Assembly (NCBI GenBank): GCA_021774335.1
Contig: JAJFJD010000044.1
Span: forward strand, 1 to 64,000
Source: Alphaproteobacteria bacterium
Lineage (GTDB): Bacteria; Pseudomonadota; Alphaproteobacteria; UBA8366
Reading direction: 5' to 3'
DNA: 64,000 nucleotides
Shown: piece after piece, positions 51,741 through 61,460 of the stretch
How the letters are laid out: each line of letters begins with the position of its first letter
Position numbering within the stretch: position 1 is the first letter of the stretch
The notes under the pieces: model-generated
The model's input: the letters and a program-made list of their open reading frames with translations, nothing else
The model's database searches: none
What the model was told of the DNA's origin: nothing
Made by a program: the position numbers and the translations under genes

Positions 51741-53384
51741 CTAAAGGGGAATCTCGAATGACCCTAGTGGTGTGCGGTGTGGCTTCGCTTCGCCATTTTC
51801 GTAGTTCAAGCACAACACCTCGCTCTGATAGCGATAGGCGACGATCCGACGTTTATCCAGCATCTCAAAATCCCGCGCATACCAGGGCATCGAAAAGATA
51901 TGGTGCGGAAACATGTTGTACTCGAACCGCCCATCATCGTCGATCATCGACAATACTTGCAGATGGTGGCGCCGCAGGTATTGTGCAATTTGCGCCTTCG
52001 GTACGCCAAAGGGCACGGCGTGGGCTTTCGTCATTGGTTTTGACCAATCACAGGCCAGTCCACGTTCCATAATTTCCCGATTCCTCGAGACACCCCACGT
52101 TTCAGTCGGAACTGCACCCTCCGTCGGCCAGATCATCCGATTCTGCGCGAACGTGATCGACATGCCGAGGAAATAGTTTGAAGGAACCGAATACTCTGTC
52201 CCATCCTCCGTGATGGCAAATACTTGCATTCGATTTGTCGAACGGGAGTCCAACCATGCGAAGGACGGCATGATATGGAATACAAGGGGCGAGAGGACGA
52301 CCGCTGCACTCAAGGCGTACCCAAGTTGCCGTGGGACTCTCGTTATCTGCATCACACCCAACCCGGCAACGATTGCAAGGTTCAGGATTATGAACTTCCA
52401 GAAAAATATTCCGGTGGTGAAAAAGATGATGAGATGAAGCGCGTCATAGCACAACGTTATGATGATAGCCCAACGAATGCGTAGGATCGCGAACACGGCG
52501 AATAACTGAGTCATGATCGTCAGGAAGTTGGTCCAAATCCGCACGCTTTCGAGCATTTCGAACGTGAAGGACGTCAACCAGGGACTAAAGGATATTGGCA
52601 GGACTTTACTTTCCAGGGCCGCCAAAATCAGCAACTCGGTATGGTTCTCAAGCACCCAGAACGTCGGATCGCCGCCAAGTGCGGCTTTGATCAAACCCGC
52701 GTAGAGGTAGTTACCGAAATGAAATGCGATCGCGAAGAGAACCAGGACATCGACAGTCCGGAGCGTACCGCCGGATTGCTCGGCGATCTCGTCCTTACTA
52801 CTGCCACCCATCGTGAACGAACCGTCGAACCCTTCGAACTTCCGGAATGCGCCGAACACCAAGTATCCCAGGATGAGGAAAATCCCGGTTTCGACCAAGG
52901 TGAAGAAATCCATCCAACCGAGGTGAAGGGCGAAAATATTTGTCAGCGCATGCTTCTGCCAAACGATATAAAGCAACGGCACGAGACCAAAACTCGGACG
53001 GAAGAAGGCTGCAATACCGCATGCCACTGCGATCATCCAAGCCGAATTGAGCTCAAAATCAGCAAGCCCATTATTGCCGATGAGGTGGCTTGTGATTTCG
53101 ACGTGACTGAAGAGGATGTAGAAAAGGGCAAAGGATATGATCGACCGAACTAATATCCGAAATGCCCGGGTGGCCTCTCCATAACCGAGGCGAGCACCTG
53201 ACAAAACCAGCAAGACTGTGAAAGCATAGGCGTAGATGAATTGATCATCGCTGGTATGACGCTCATAGAGCGTCGCCCCAACGCCAACGTAGGCGATGAC
53301 AATACAGATCAGGTACAGAGCAGGCAGGTTGGCTCGATCCGTAAACGTCGGAAACAGGTCTCGGGTCGTTGATTTCTGGAGCAT
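51741..53384 (-). CDS. HTTM-like polytopic membrane protein
   Basis: 547 residues from ATG 53384 (a longer TTG start at 53420 is possible). About ten hydrophobic helices between residues 15 and 380 (for example LYLICIVIAYVGVGATLY and AFTVLLVLSGARLGYG), and a soluble C-terminal part (about 390-547) with no recognised fold. Segments such as AIAFHFGNYLYAGLIKAALGG and VLENHTELLIL recall HTTM / gamma-carboxylase-related membrane domains. A DCC thiol-disulfide protein is encoded upstream on the same strand, a pairing known for HTTM proteins. Role in surface or envelope modification is inferred. Confidence 0.65.
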   Translation of the reverse strand: MLQKSTTRDLFPTFTDRANLPALYLICIVIAYVGVGATLYERHTSDDQFIYAYAFTVLLVLSGARLGYGEATRAFRILVRSIISFALFYILFSHVEITSHLIGNNGLADFELNSAWMIAVACGIAAFFRPSFGLVPLLYIVWQKHALTNIFALHLGWMDFFTLVETGIFLILGYLVFGAFRKFEGFDGSFTMGGSSKDEIAEQSGGTLRTVDVLVLFAIAFHFGNYLYAGLIKAALGGDPTFWVLENHTELLILAALESKVLPISFSPWLTSFTFEMLESVRIWTNFLTIMTQLFAVFAILRIRWAIIITLCYDALHLIIFFTTGIFFWKFIILNLAIVAGLGVMQITRVPRQLGYALSAAVVLSPLVFHIMPSFAWLDSRSTNRMQVFAITEDGTEYSVPSNYFLGMSITFAQNRMIWPTEGAVPTETWGVSRNREIMERGLACDWSKPMTKAHAVPFGVPKAQIAQYLRRHHLQVLSMIDDDGRFEYNMFPHHIFSMPWYARDFEMLDKRRIVAYRYQSEVLCLNYENGEAKPHRTPLGSFEIPL

Positions 53385-53706
53385 TTTACCGGTTCGCGCT
53401 GGTTGCCAGGATTCGCACAATGTCAGATACCGGCCCCAAACCCGTCAGGGTGACTTCCGGCGCGCCAACCGGATGCACTTGTGACTGAGAACAGTACAAG
53501 ACAGTCAAAGAGACAATATTCGGGAAATCTTTCAGGTGTGTTAACCGTCTCAATTCACAGCCGGCTAAGCAGCATTACGGTGTAAACTTTTGCCTGTATT
53601 GGGAATTTGTTCATGGGGCTTCAGAAGAACCATTAACCTTCTCGAAACCCTCGGAGGCAGCAGAGCCCGCTCAACCCCAACTCAATGCGTCCGTCTGACG
53701 GACAAA
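53385..53706. other. Intergenic region between the HTTM-like and DCC genes
   Basis: 322 bp without a gene. A 15-bp palindrome (GTCCGTC, T, GACGGAC at 53689-53703) starts three bases past the DCC stop and could form a small hairpin with no T tract. The rest is moderately AT-rich and should hold the HTTM promoter. No RNA gene seen. Confidence 0.45.
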
Positions 53707-54111
53707 TTAGGATCCGGCCGCTTCGCCGTTGAGATGGAGCTTTCGCCGGCCGAGTAGGGCCAAGGCAGCGTTACGTCCTGCGCGGAGGATCGGATAGAGG
53801 AAGCGGGAACGCGCGGGTGACTTAAAAACCCATGCATTGAGTCGGTTGAAAAATGATTGATCGCCACTCATCAACGCAAGGGCATGGACACAGTCGTCGC
53901 CGTGGTACAGTCGGCCAGCCATTTTCAGAACCATTCCCTCGTCCAGATCCACCCCGGATTGAACCAGTTCGTCAACCAACGGGCCGCCTTCGCGCGCATC
54001 GATGAGATGGACGGTGCCGACAGCCTCCCGAAACCGGAACAACTGAACGTAGGCGGAGCAGAATGGGCATCCGCCGTCATATATCAGCCAGGCTTCGGTA
54101 CTAACAGACAT
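53707..54111 (-). CDS. DUF393 / DCC-family thiol-disulfide protein
   Basis: 134 residues from ATG 54111 (GGAAG 10 nt upstream), just downstream of the methyltransferase stop at 54117. Starts AWLIYDGGCPFCSAYVQLFR: the YDG-x-CPFC motif is the DCC signature (DxLxYDGxCxxC) of thioredoxin-fold proteins with a redox CxxC. It probably acts in the cytoplasm or at the membrane face in disulfide chemistry. Its HTTM-like neighbour is a recurrent partner of this family. Confidence 0.87.
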   Translation of the reverse strand: MSVSTEAWLIYDGGCPFCSAYVQLFRFREAVGTVHLIDAREGGPLVDELVQSGVDLDEGMVLKMAGRLYHGDDCVHALALMSGDQSFFNRLNAWVFKSPARSRFLYPILRAGRNAALALLGRRKLHLNGEAAGS

Positions 54112-54116
54112 CGCAT

Positions 54117-54965
54117 TTATCTTCCGCCAGATTCCTGACACGCTGGTTTCTCGCCGATTACGGTCCAACTGTAGCCATGGCGATGGTGAAGCTGGATATC
54201 CGTAAACCCTTGCTCGCCAAGCAATGCTTCGGCCTGGCTTCGGCTATAGTACCGTGCCACAGCCGGATTCAATTGGTCATATATGACCAAGAATCGCTTT
54301 GACCAGGAGAACCGACCAATCACTTCTGTCATGTAACCCCGAAGCGGCAGCGGAAAATAGCGGCATAGCGGGATATATGCGGCCAGGACCACGTTCAAGA
54401 GATGGCTGATCCCTGCCAAGAGCGGTTGCGGCAATCGCGTAGTCACATTGCGCAGTGGTTCAACGAAGCGAAGATATGCCTCGTTTCCTTCGCGCCCGTA
54501 CAACCAGATCAAGGCCCGTCCGCCGGGCCGCAGCGCGTCAAAGGCGGCGCGAACAACCGGCTTCGGATCATATATGTGGTGCAGGACGCCAATCGAGAAA
54601 ACGAAATCTAAGTCGCTTCCCGCGGGAATATCCTCGCCGCGCCCATGAACATAGTCGATCTTGCCAGCTACATCGGCGGTATTTGCAGTAAGCACGTCGA
54701 ACGCATCCGACGGTTCGACCGCGATTACACGATCGACACCGGCGGCCAGCAGCATCTTCACAATGCGGCCGGTTCCGCTCCCGATATCGCCAACCCGCGC
54801 GCCTTTCAGTTCGTCGTGTTCCAGCAGTGGCCCACAGATATCCCGGAACAGATCGAGGGACGCGTAATATCCATCGTTCTCGGTGTACCGTGTCCATTGC
54901 TCACCAAAGTCGCTGATAGTGCGCTCGGTCTGTTCAAGCCCGTTCAGTGTTTTACTCAAACCCAT
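54117..54965 (-). CDS. SAM-dependent methyltransferase (class I)
   Basis: 282 residues. Rossmann-like methyltransferase with motif I GARVGDIGSGTGRIVKMLLAAG (about residue 60), motif II VIAVEPSDAF and a post-motif VFSIGVLHHIYDPKPVVRAAFDALRPGGRALIWLYG. C-terminal helices are hydrophobic in part (about 185-215), suggesting membrane contact. A methylation step in lipid or surface-polymer synthesis is likely. Its start overlaps the end of the upstream polytopic membrane gene by 14 bases. Confidence 0.9.
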   Translation of the reverse strand: MGLSKTLNGLEQTERTISDFGEQWTRYTENDGYYASLDLFRDICGPLLEHDELKGARVGDIGSGTGRIVKMLLAAGVDRVIAVEPSDAFDVLTANTADVAGKIDYVHGRGEDIPAGSDLDFVFSIGVLHHIYDPKPVVRAAFDALRPGGRALIWLYGREGNEAYLRFVEPLRNVTTRLPQPLLAGISHLLNVVLAAYIPLCRYFPLPLRGYMTEVIGRFSWSKRFLVIYDQLNPAVARYYSRSQAEALLGEQGFTDIQLHHRHGYSWTVIGEKPACQESGGR

Positions 54966-56628
54966 GTGACCCTCGTGCGCTTCTTCGGGTTGTTAATTTG
55001 GAACTCCCTGAAGGGACCGGCGTTACGCGGTAGATGTCGAAGTAACTTCCTTGGCTGACCGCTTCTAGCCGGATCGGATAGGGGTTCGTCTTATTGTCGA
55101 ACCGTATCGTCAGGACGTAGTCGAAATTTTCCGGCCAACCGATCCAGAAAAGCCAAGTGTACCGACTCAATTTATGCCCCAATGGATAAGTGCTATTGGC
55201 CGGTATTGCCGATGCTGCCAATACCGCTCGGTTTACCGGCGTCCCGACAGGCGAGTTAATCAAGATCCTATCCATCGACGCGTCGACCGTCGTGTGCCCG
55301 GTAAACAGGGTCGGATAAAATGCACTGCGTTCGATGATGGCAAGCGCCCCCATATGCCAGAACGTCATCCCGTAGAGCCCAGGTACCCCATCCGGCGTAT
55401 CGTTTCGATCCTGACTTACCAGCAGGGATGCCCCAGGTTCCAAGGAGCGTGCGGCATTTCGAAATTCGCTGAATTTTGCATCGACGTCATGCCAATGGGA
55501 CGCGATAGCTGCTGTGCGGACTAGGAAGAGTGCTACGGCGATCGAAACAATGGTTCGCGTTTGCCGCCAAGCAATCGGTCGTGTTTCTACGCCTGCCAAG
55601 AGAACGCATCCGACAATAGCCGGTAAACGAAAATCCGTTCCCCAAACGTCCGATAGAAAATTCGGCATCAACGCGGCTGCACTAGCCAGGAAAATTACCG
55701 GCAATTTTAAATTGTCCGCAAGAGTCACCCATCGTCGTGTGATGCATAGGATAACAACAACGATGAGAAACACCGCGGTCGGAAAATCGACCAAAGCCTG
55801 ACCAAAATGCACCGGTGAAATCAAGGCGACTATCTTTGCGACCCAAGGGCCAAACCTATTGATCGTATCAGTGGCCAATTCTTTACGGGCAATCCATTCG
55901 AAAAATAATATTGCCGGTATGACGAACTGGCTGCTGGTAACAACCCAAGCCGCGATCGAAAAACCCTCTTCGTAACGGTCTCGCCAAGCCCGACCACATT
56001 CAAACCCAAACACCAACACGCCATAAATAAGCAAACCAAACAGATGACCATAAAAGAGGACGATCACGACCGTGGAGAATACGGCAATTCGAGCCAAATA
56101 CGGTCGCTCGCGTAGTGCAATCCAAGCACTGAATGCGAATAGCGCTAGACCTGCGGTAAAAAGAAAATTAAGAAATCCCCAAAAGAAGGCGTGATTGTAA
56201 ATTAAGAGAAATGAGAGAATTGGCCACAGCCCAACGTTACCGACCACGACACGGCGCAGCGTGATCGTACCCCCAATAATCAGCAACAACGTTGCCGCGA
56301 CGAAGAGCCTACCAGCGTCATATATCGGCAATATTTTGGTAAGCATCGGTACAATGAGATCCATCGCCATATTTGGCCCAAGTGACCGATTGACGACATA
56401 GTTCCGTTGCAGATCAGGATCATCGTGCCAAGCACTAAGTATGTGCATTCGTGCAAGATGATTGGGGTAGTCCACCAGCGGCGGCACATCGACTGAAAGG
56501 ACCGGGTAAAGCGCCACACCGGTCAATATCAAATAAGCGACGGCAATAAGCCACGAATGAACACCGCATGAGCTGACCTCGCACGGAGTTCGGCTACCAA
56601 GTCGTGTTGGTTCTGAGGAAGAGACCAT
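54952..56628 (-). CDS. Polytopic membrane protein, unknown (glycosyltransferase-like topology)
   Basis: 558 residues with about 11-12 membrane helices. A large loop after the first helix contains VDVPPLVDYPNHLARMHILSAWHDDPDLQRNYV, the pattern of integral-membrane lipid-linked glycosyltransferases with an acidic DYPNHL motif, though I cannot name a GT family. The C-terminal part (about 380-558) is soluble and periplasmic in appearance. First gene of a run whose next genes are a methyltransferase and the DCC protein. It likely acts on an isoprenoid-linked or lipid sugar. Confidence 0.7.
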   Translation of the reverse strand: MVSSSEPTRLGSRTPCEVSSCGVHSWLIAVAYLILTGVALYPVLSVDVPPLVDYPNHLARMHILSAWHDDPDLQRNYVVNRSLGPNMAMDLIVPMLTKILPIYDAGRLFVAATLLLIIGGTITLRRVVVGNVGLWPILSFLLIYNHAFFWGFLNFLFTAGLALFAFSAWIALRERPYLARIAVFSTVVIVLFYGHLFGLLIYGVLVFGFECGRAWRDRYEEGFSIAAWVVTSSQFVIPAILFFEWIARKELATDTINRFGPWVAKIVALISPVHFGQALVDFPTAVFLIVVVILCITRRWVTLADNLKLPVIFLASAAALMPNFLSDVWGTDFRLPAIVGCVLLAGVETRPIAWRQTRTIVSIAVALFLVRTAAIASHWHDVDAKFSEFRNAARSLEPGASLLVSQDRNDTPDGVPGLYGMTFWHMGALAIIERSAFYPTLFTGHTTVDASMDRILINSPVGTPVNRAVLAASAIPANSTYPLGHKLSRYTWLFWIGWPENFDYVLTIRFDNKTNPYPIRLEAVSQGSYFDIYRVTPVPSGSSKLTTRRSARGSHGFE

Positions 56629-57042
56629 GGAAATTCAATAAGTTTAAATGCTTAAAGGAACACTAAACAAACTTATTTAAACGCTAAATCGTGAACTATT
56701 CGGCAATGATTGCAACAAGAGTTAAGCAGGCGAATCTACAACTTTTAGTTCATATTTCATCACCTCTTAACTCTAAACGTGTTATCAGTTGCGCTCCGAT
56801 TTGTTAGACAAAATTTCGGAATCAACGTTTCCGTCCTATTAACTATTTGTTGATCAAACTCCTCCTAAGTTTGCATGAAAGCATCATGGTCGACGGACCT
56901 AAGGAACTCACATAAGATGGCCTCAGCGTGAAGTGAGAATGGCGCAGGCGGCATCGAACTCCATAAAACTCAACGCTTTTCATATTCAACGTTCTTGTTC
57001 GACGATATCCAACCCTATAACCATCAATTGGTACCAATCGAT
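56629..57042. promoter_or_regulatory. AT-rich divergent region before the 272-residue methyltransferase gene
   Basis: About 414 bp, AT-rich, between a minus-strand membrane gene and a plus-strand methyltransferase gene. No ORF or RNA gene is convincing; the region should hold both promoters. Compositionally it resembles the other AT-rich gap at 45964-46354. Confidence 0.4.
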
Positions 57043-57813
57043 ATGATCGATAGCGTCAGCCAGGCGGCACATTTCGAGAATATCCATAGTCGATATGTCG
57101 AGCACTACTACGACCACTGGAGCATGCGGTACCGTCATGAGTTCATCTTTCCATTAGTCTGGAAAGACCTGGACTTGAATGGAAAGAAAGTTGCTGAACT
57201 TGCATGTGGGAGCGGCCATAATTCACTCGCAATACTGCAGCATTTTCCCAGCGCACAGATGCAGGGATTCGATATCTCACAATCCGCGTGTGCCGATTAC
57301 CGCTCGAATGTCGGATACCCAGCCCAACAAGCAGACCTTACAAAACCAACAGATTTTAGTCCGGAGTACGACGCTGCGTTCGTTATCGGAGGTCTCCACC
57401 ATTGTGTGGCCGATCTTGATCAAACATTGGAAAACGCCGCGCGACTCCTAAAGCCAGGTGGGGTTTTCATAATGCTGGAACCCAACTCGGAATTTTTCCT
57501 CGAGAGAATTCGAAAGATTTGGTACCAGTTTGATAAATCATTTGATTCTGAAACGGAGCATGCACTCCATCACGATTCATTGTTCCAGTTGGCCGATAAT
57601 TACTTCGATCCACTCGATCTCCGTTACTTCGGCGGGCCAGGATATTTCGGAATTCTTAACAGTATGATTCTTCGAATTCCTGTCGGCATGAAACCTGTCA
57701 TTTCGCCGCTATTGATGGCATCGGAAAGACTGTGGAATAAGATTCCAATGCGAAATTTTCAAAACGTATTTCTTGCACGATGGGTTCGCAATAACGCCCT
57801 GACTAGCTTGTAG
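57043..57813 (+). CDS. SAM-dependent methyltransferase, AT-rich gene
   Basis: 256 residues from ATG 57043 (a longer TTG start at 56995 is also open). Motif I is VAELACGSGHNSLAILQHF, followed by GFDISQSACADY and the FVIGGLHHCVADLDQTLENAARLLKPGGVFIMLEPNSEFF core. The gene is notably more AT-rich than those around it and stands alone on the plus strand among minus-strand glycan genes, suggesting a separate origin. Probably methylates a small molecule or glycan. Start uncertain: no good Shine-Dalgarno is seen for either codon. Confidence 0.82.
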   Translation: MIDSVSQAAHFENIHSRYVEHYYDHWSMRYRHEFIFPLVWKDLDLNGKKVAELACGSGHNSLAILQHFPSAQMQGFDISQSACADYRSNVGYPAQQADLTKPTDFSPEYDAAFVIGGLHHCVADLDQTLENAARLLKPGGVFIMLEPNSEFFLERIRKIWYQFDKSFDSETEHALHHDSLFQLADNYFDPLDLRYFGGPGYFGILNSMILRIPVGMKPVISPLLMASERLWNKIPMRNFQNVFLARWVRNNALTSL

Positions 57814-57852
57814 TTAGACTCTCCGGCGGTCTCCTGCACAATCGGAGTCTAA
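57814..57852. terminator. Inverted repeat between convergent genes
   Basis: TTAGACTC (57814-57821) pairs with GAGTCTAA (57845-57852) around a 23-nt spacer holding CTCC/GGCGG. It lies between the stops of two convergent genes and may serve as a weak bidirectional terminator; there is no T tract. Confidence 0.35.
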
Positions 57853-59753
57853 GCTGCAATTGCGGGTACTTCCCGTTGTGTATTTTTGCCAAAGCGGAAC
57901 AGGCAATAAAGCGACCATAGCCGTTTCCGATGGTCTTCCCGACGGTCCATATGCGCGGACAGCAAGCGGTCGATCTCGGTCCGGTCGAACAGACCCGCGA
58001 TCGGATTGGTCGTATCCAGCAACACGTCGCTCACCCGGTCGCGCAGCGGCCCGCGCATCAAACCGGAAACCGGTATTGCGAAACCATGCTTGCGGCGGGC
58101 CACCACATCGTCTGGCAGATACCGCGCCGCCAAGCGCCGCAGCAGATACTTCGTCGTATAGCCGTTGACGCGCCATCGCTCAGGCATGGCAAAGGCGAAA
58201 GCAGCAACATCTTCGGACAGGTAGGGCGCGCGGACTTCCAGACTGTTGTACATCGATGCGCGGTCCACCTTGGTCAGGATGTCGTCCGGAAGATAGAAGG
58301 CCGAGAACAATCGTTGCAGCCGATCGACGGGGCCCCGGGAAGGGTGCTGTCTAACCCATTCGCTGATGGGATGGAGACTTTGCTGGATCGGGACGTCGTC
58401 ACGGAGCAGCGCACGGCGGGCATCGGCGTCGAAGGGCGCCATCCAGAGGAAGGATTGCAGATACTCCGATTGCCCGAATCCCTGGCTCAATTGCGCGAGC
58501 TTGAAGGGAAGGGCCATGTACCGGTCGGAAGGGGGCAGCACGGATAACGCCTTGCGCAATGCCTTGCCGGTCAACGCCGGCAGATGCGCCATGATTGCCG
58601 CCGCCTTGCGGGCCTGGAAATTGATGTAGCCGGCGAACAACTCATCTCCACCGTCGCCGCCCAGCGCAACCTTCACGCCCTGCGCCGCAGTTTCGCTCAA
58701 CAAATAGGTCGGAACTATCGATGGGTCCGCGAAGGGTTCGTCCTGTTTTGCTTCAACCCGGTCCAGCGCGTACAGGACATCCGCATCGGTCAGGGTCCGT
58801 ACTTCATGGCGCAACCCAAATTGGTCGGCGACCCGTGCGGCGATGGGCGTCTCGTCATAGCCGTCGCCCGGCATCTTGATCGTATAGGCGCTGATGCCCG
58901 GGGCATAATCGGCGGCGATTGCCGCGATAAGGGCGGAGTCGATGCCGCCGGAAAGAAAAACGCCAACCGGCACATCGGCGACGAGCCGAGATTTGATCGA
59001 CTCCCGCAACACCGTATCCAGCCGGTCGATCGCTTCGGTCTCAGTCTTAGGCATGTCAGCCGAGGGCTGCGTTGGATCGCCTGCAGGCAGATCCCAATAC
59101 GCTTCGATCTCGATTTCACCGTCATCGAACGTCAGCGTATGGGCCGGCATTAGCTTTTCAATGCCAACGAAACCGGTTCGCGGCGCCGGCACGTAGTCGA
59201 ACGCGAGATATTGACCGATCGCTTCGATGTCGAAATCAGCTGCGGTACAGACCGGATGTTTCCGTAACGCCTTGATCTCCGATGCAAAGACGAGCTGTCC
59301 CGCCATCACTGCATAGAATAGCGGTTTCTCGCCAAAGCGATCCCGCGCCAAGGTCACGACGCCGCTCGCCCCGTCGCGATAAGCGAAGGCAAACATGCCG
59401 TCGAGACGCCGTAGCGCCGGTCCGACGCCGTGCAACCGGATCATCTGGAACAGGACCTCGGTATCCGAGTCGTCCCGTAGCCGGACGCCCGCGTCGCGCA
59501 ACGCCGCCGCGTGATCTTTGTAGTTGTAGATTTCACCGTTGAAGACGAGAAGGTCGCCGGTAACCGGGTCCAACCGCGGCTGATCGCCTCCTACAGGTTC
59601 TATGATCGTCAGCCGTTGGTGACCGACGGCGATCTGATCGTCGATCCAGACGCCGTCGTCGTCCGGCCCGCGATGTTCGATTTCCGCCATCATGCGGCGC
59701 AGGACGGTCGAGGCGTTTCGGTCCGGTCGCGTGAACCCGGCGATTCCACACAT
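57849..59753 (-). CDS. asnB: Asparagine synthase (glutamine-hydrolysing)
   Basis: 634 residues. Class II glutamine amidotransferase starting with the catalytic Cys2 (MCGIAGFTR), then FNGEIYNYKDHAAAL, and the synthetase domain with the ATP pyrophosphatase loop FLSGGIDSALIAAIAA (about 255-270). C-terminal VRAPYLSEDVAAFAFAMP is typical. It makes asparagine, or, in glycan clusters, amidates a sugar or aglycone. Here it precedes a methyltransferase and GT2 on the minus strand, so amidation of a surface polymer is possible. The start codon overlaps the methyltransferase stop by one base. Confidence 0.94.
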   Translation of the reverse strand: MCGIAGFTRPDRNASTVLRRMMAEIEHRGPDDDGVWIDDQIAVGHQRLTIIEPVGGDQPRLDPVTGDLLVFNGEIYNYKDHAAALRDAGVRLRDDSDTEVLFQMIRLHGVGPALRRLDGMFAFAYRDGASGVVTLARDRFGEKPLFYAVMAGQLVFASEIKALRKHPVCTAADFDIEAIGQYLAFDYVPAPRTGFVGIEKLMPAHTLTFDDGEIEIEAYWDLPAGDPTQPSADMPKTETEAIDRLDTVLRESIKSRLVADVPVGVFLSGGIDSALIAAIAADYAPGISAYTIKMPGDGYDETPIAARVADQFGLRHEVRTLTDADVLYALDRVEAKQDEPFADPSIVPTYLLSETAAQGVKVALGGDGGDELFAGYINFQARKAAAIMAHLPALTGKALRKALSVLPPSDRYMALPFKLAQLSQGFGQSEYLQSFLWMAPFDADARRALLRDDVPIQQSLHPISEWVRQHPSRGPVDRLQRLFSAFYLPDDILTKVDRASMYNSLEVRAPYLSEDVAAFAFAMPERWRVNGYTTKYLLRRLAARYLPDDVVARRKHGFAIPVSGLMRGPLRDRVSDVLLDTTNPIAGLFDRTEIDRLLSAHMDRREDHRKRLWSLYCLFRFGKNTQREVPAIAA

Positions 59754-60490
59754 TAGGCCGCCGTCGCCTTTCGCGCCGCAGCGAATATGGAGACGCCGAA
59801 CGGTAGTTTGATCATCGGCATCCAGAACCGTTCGACCGCGAAGATGGTCTTGAGCAACCAGTTTGCCGGGCCGGTGCTGGCAACGGCTTTGTCATTCTCG
59901 CCGCCTTCGACGCCAAACAACCGTTGGATCAGCCGGACACCGGCGATCGCCGGGAAAAGATGCGTGTTGAAATAGGAGGAATACGAAATCTCGAACCGCG
60001 AGCCGAGCAGGGCTTCCAGTTCCGATCGGGTGTAACGGCGGAAATGGTGCGCCAACTCGTCATGCCGCGACCACAGGAAGCGGAAGGCCGGGACCGTGAT
60101 CAAGACCGTTCCGCCGGGCGCCAGATGATCGTCGATCCATTCCAGCGCACCGGCGTCATCCTCGATATGCTCCAACACATCGAAGAGACAGATGACGTCG
60201 TACCGGTCGCGCAGCGGATCGGGAATTCCACCGTCATAGACCCGGATACCGGGATTGCGGGATCGGCAAACCTTGGCCGCCGACTGTTCCAGCTCCATCG
60301 CATAGACCGAGCCGAAATCCTTCAACATAGGAAGGTTCGAGCCAGTGCTGCAGCCGACTTCGAGAATCTTTCGCTGATCTGCGGGGGTGAGCAGGCGGCC
60401 CATCAAATGCCGCAGGACACGGCGGCGGGCGACCCACCACCAATGCGTATCGGCCAATTCGGCGTCTAGTCCGTAGTGATCCGCATGCAT
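59753..60490 (-). CDS. SAM-dependent methyltransferase (class I, UbiE/Tam-like)
   Basis: 245 residues from ATG 60490; 60529 is an alternative. Motif I ILEVGCSTGSNLPMLKDFG (about residue 45), an acidic AMELEQSAAKV, and the catalytic-region CLFDVLEHIEDDAGALEWIDDHLAPGGTVLITVPAF. It has a hydrophobic C-terminal stretch. The gene lies between the GT2 gene and asnB on the minus strand with short gaps, so it is probably part of the same surface-polymer unit. The methyl acceptor is unknown. Confidence 0.88.
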   Translation of the reverse strand: MHADHYGLDAELADTHWWWVARRRVLRHLMGRLLTPADQRKILEVGCSTGSNLPMLKDFGSVYAMELEQSAAKVCRSRNPGIRVYDGGIPDPLRDRYDVICLFDVLEHIEDDAGALEWIDDHLAPGGTVLITVPAFRFLWSRHDELAHHFRRYTRSELEALLGSRFEISYSSYFNTHLFPAIAGVRLIQRLFGVEGGENDKAVASTGPANWLLKTIFAVERFWMPMIKLPFGVSIFAAARKATAA

Positions 60491-60500
60491 AGCCGCACCA

Positions 60501-61460
60501 TCACGCCGCGTCGGCGACCTTGAAGACATTCCGCGTCGCGCGCACCGAGTACGGCAGCTTTTCGCGCGTTTCGAAATAGACCCGGCTCTGAATTTCGGCG
60601 AGTAATCCCATCATCACGAACATCACGCCGACCAGGGCGAACATCGTGACCAGCATGGGCAGAGGCGTCTGGATGAAGGACACGCCGTCGAAGAATTTTA
60701 GATACAGCGCCCATAGGCCGGTCAGGAAGGCAAGGCCGAGGCTATAGATTCCGGCCCGCCCGAAGAATTGGATCGGCCGATCGAGGCTTCGGTCGAGAAA
60801 CCGGATCACGACCAGGTCGAGCAATACGCGCGGCGCCCGGCCGAGACCGTATTTGGATTGTCCATGTTTTCGGGGGTGATGGGTCACCGGTATCTCGGTG
60901 ACGTTGCCGCCCTCCCAGGCCGCGTAGATCGGGATGAACCGATGCATTTCGCCGTAAAGACGCACATTCTCGATAAACCGCCGGCGATAGGCCTTCAACG
61001 TGCAGCCGTAGTCATGCAGACTCACGCCGGAGACTTTCGAGATCAGCCAGTTGGCCATCCGCGAGGGAAGACGCCGTTCCATCCCTTCCTGACGGTCGAC
61101 GCGCCAGCCGGACACCACGTCATAGCCGCTTTCCAGCGTTTCGATGAGCTTCGGGATGTCAGCCGGGTCGTTCTGCAGATCGCCGTCCATCGGAACGATG
61201 ACGTCGCCGCTGCTGTGTTGGATCGCCGCCATCATCGCGGCGGTCTGGCCGTAGTTGCGGCGCAGGTGAACGACCTTGATCGACCGGTTGCGTTGCGCCA
61301 ACGCGTCGAGCATGGCCGCGGAACCGTCGGTGCTGCCGTCATTGGCGAGTACGATTTCATACGCCCCGCCCATGCCTTCCAGGACCGGCACGAGACTGTC
61401 ATAGAGAGCCTCGAGGCTGTCACGCTCGTTGTAGATCGGGACGATAACTGAAATCTTCAT
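60501..61460 (-). CDS. Glycosyltransferase family 2, polyisoprenyl-phosphate type
   Basis: 319 residues. GT2 core: ISVIVPIYNERDSLEALYDSL, LANDGSTDGSAAM, DGDLQNDPADI (the D-x-D metal-binding and acceptor loop) and the QEGMERRLPSRMAN region. Two C-terminal helices (about 230-252 and 265-288) anchor it in the membrane, as in DPM1/ArnC-like undecaprenyl-phosphate sugar transferases. It makes a lipid-linked sugar donor or extends a lipid-linked glycan. First gene of the minus-strand GT2, methyltransferase, asnB unit. Confidence 0.92.
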   Translation of the reverse strand: MKISVIVPIYNERDSLEALYDSLVPVLEGMGGAYEIVLANDGSTDGSAAMLDALAQRNRSIKVVHLRRNYGQTAAMMAAIQHSSGDVIVPMDGDLQNDPADIPKLIETLESGYDVVSGWRVDRQEGMERRLPSRMANWLISKVSGVSLHDYGCTLKAYRRRFIENVRLYGEMHRFIPIYAAWEGGNVTEIPVTHHPRKHGQSKYGLGRAPRVLLDLVVIRFLDRSLDRPIQFFGRAGIYSLGLAFLTGLWALYLKFFDGVSFIQTPLPMLVTMFALVGVMFVMMGLLAEIQSRVYFETREKLPYSVRATRNVFKVADAA

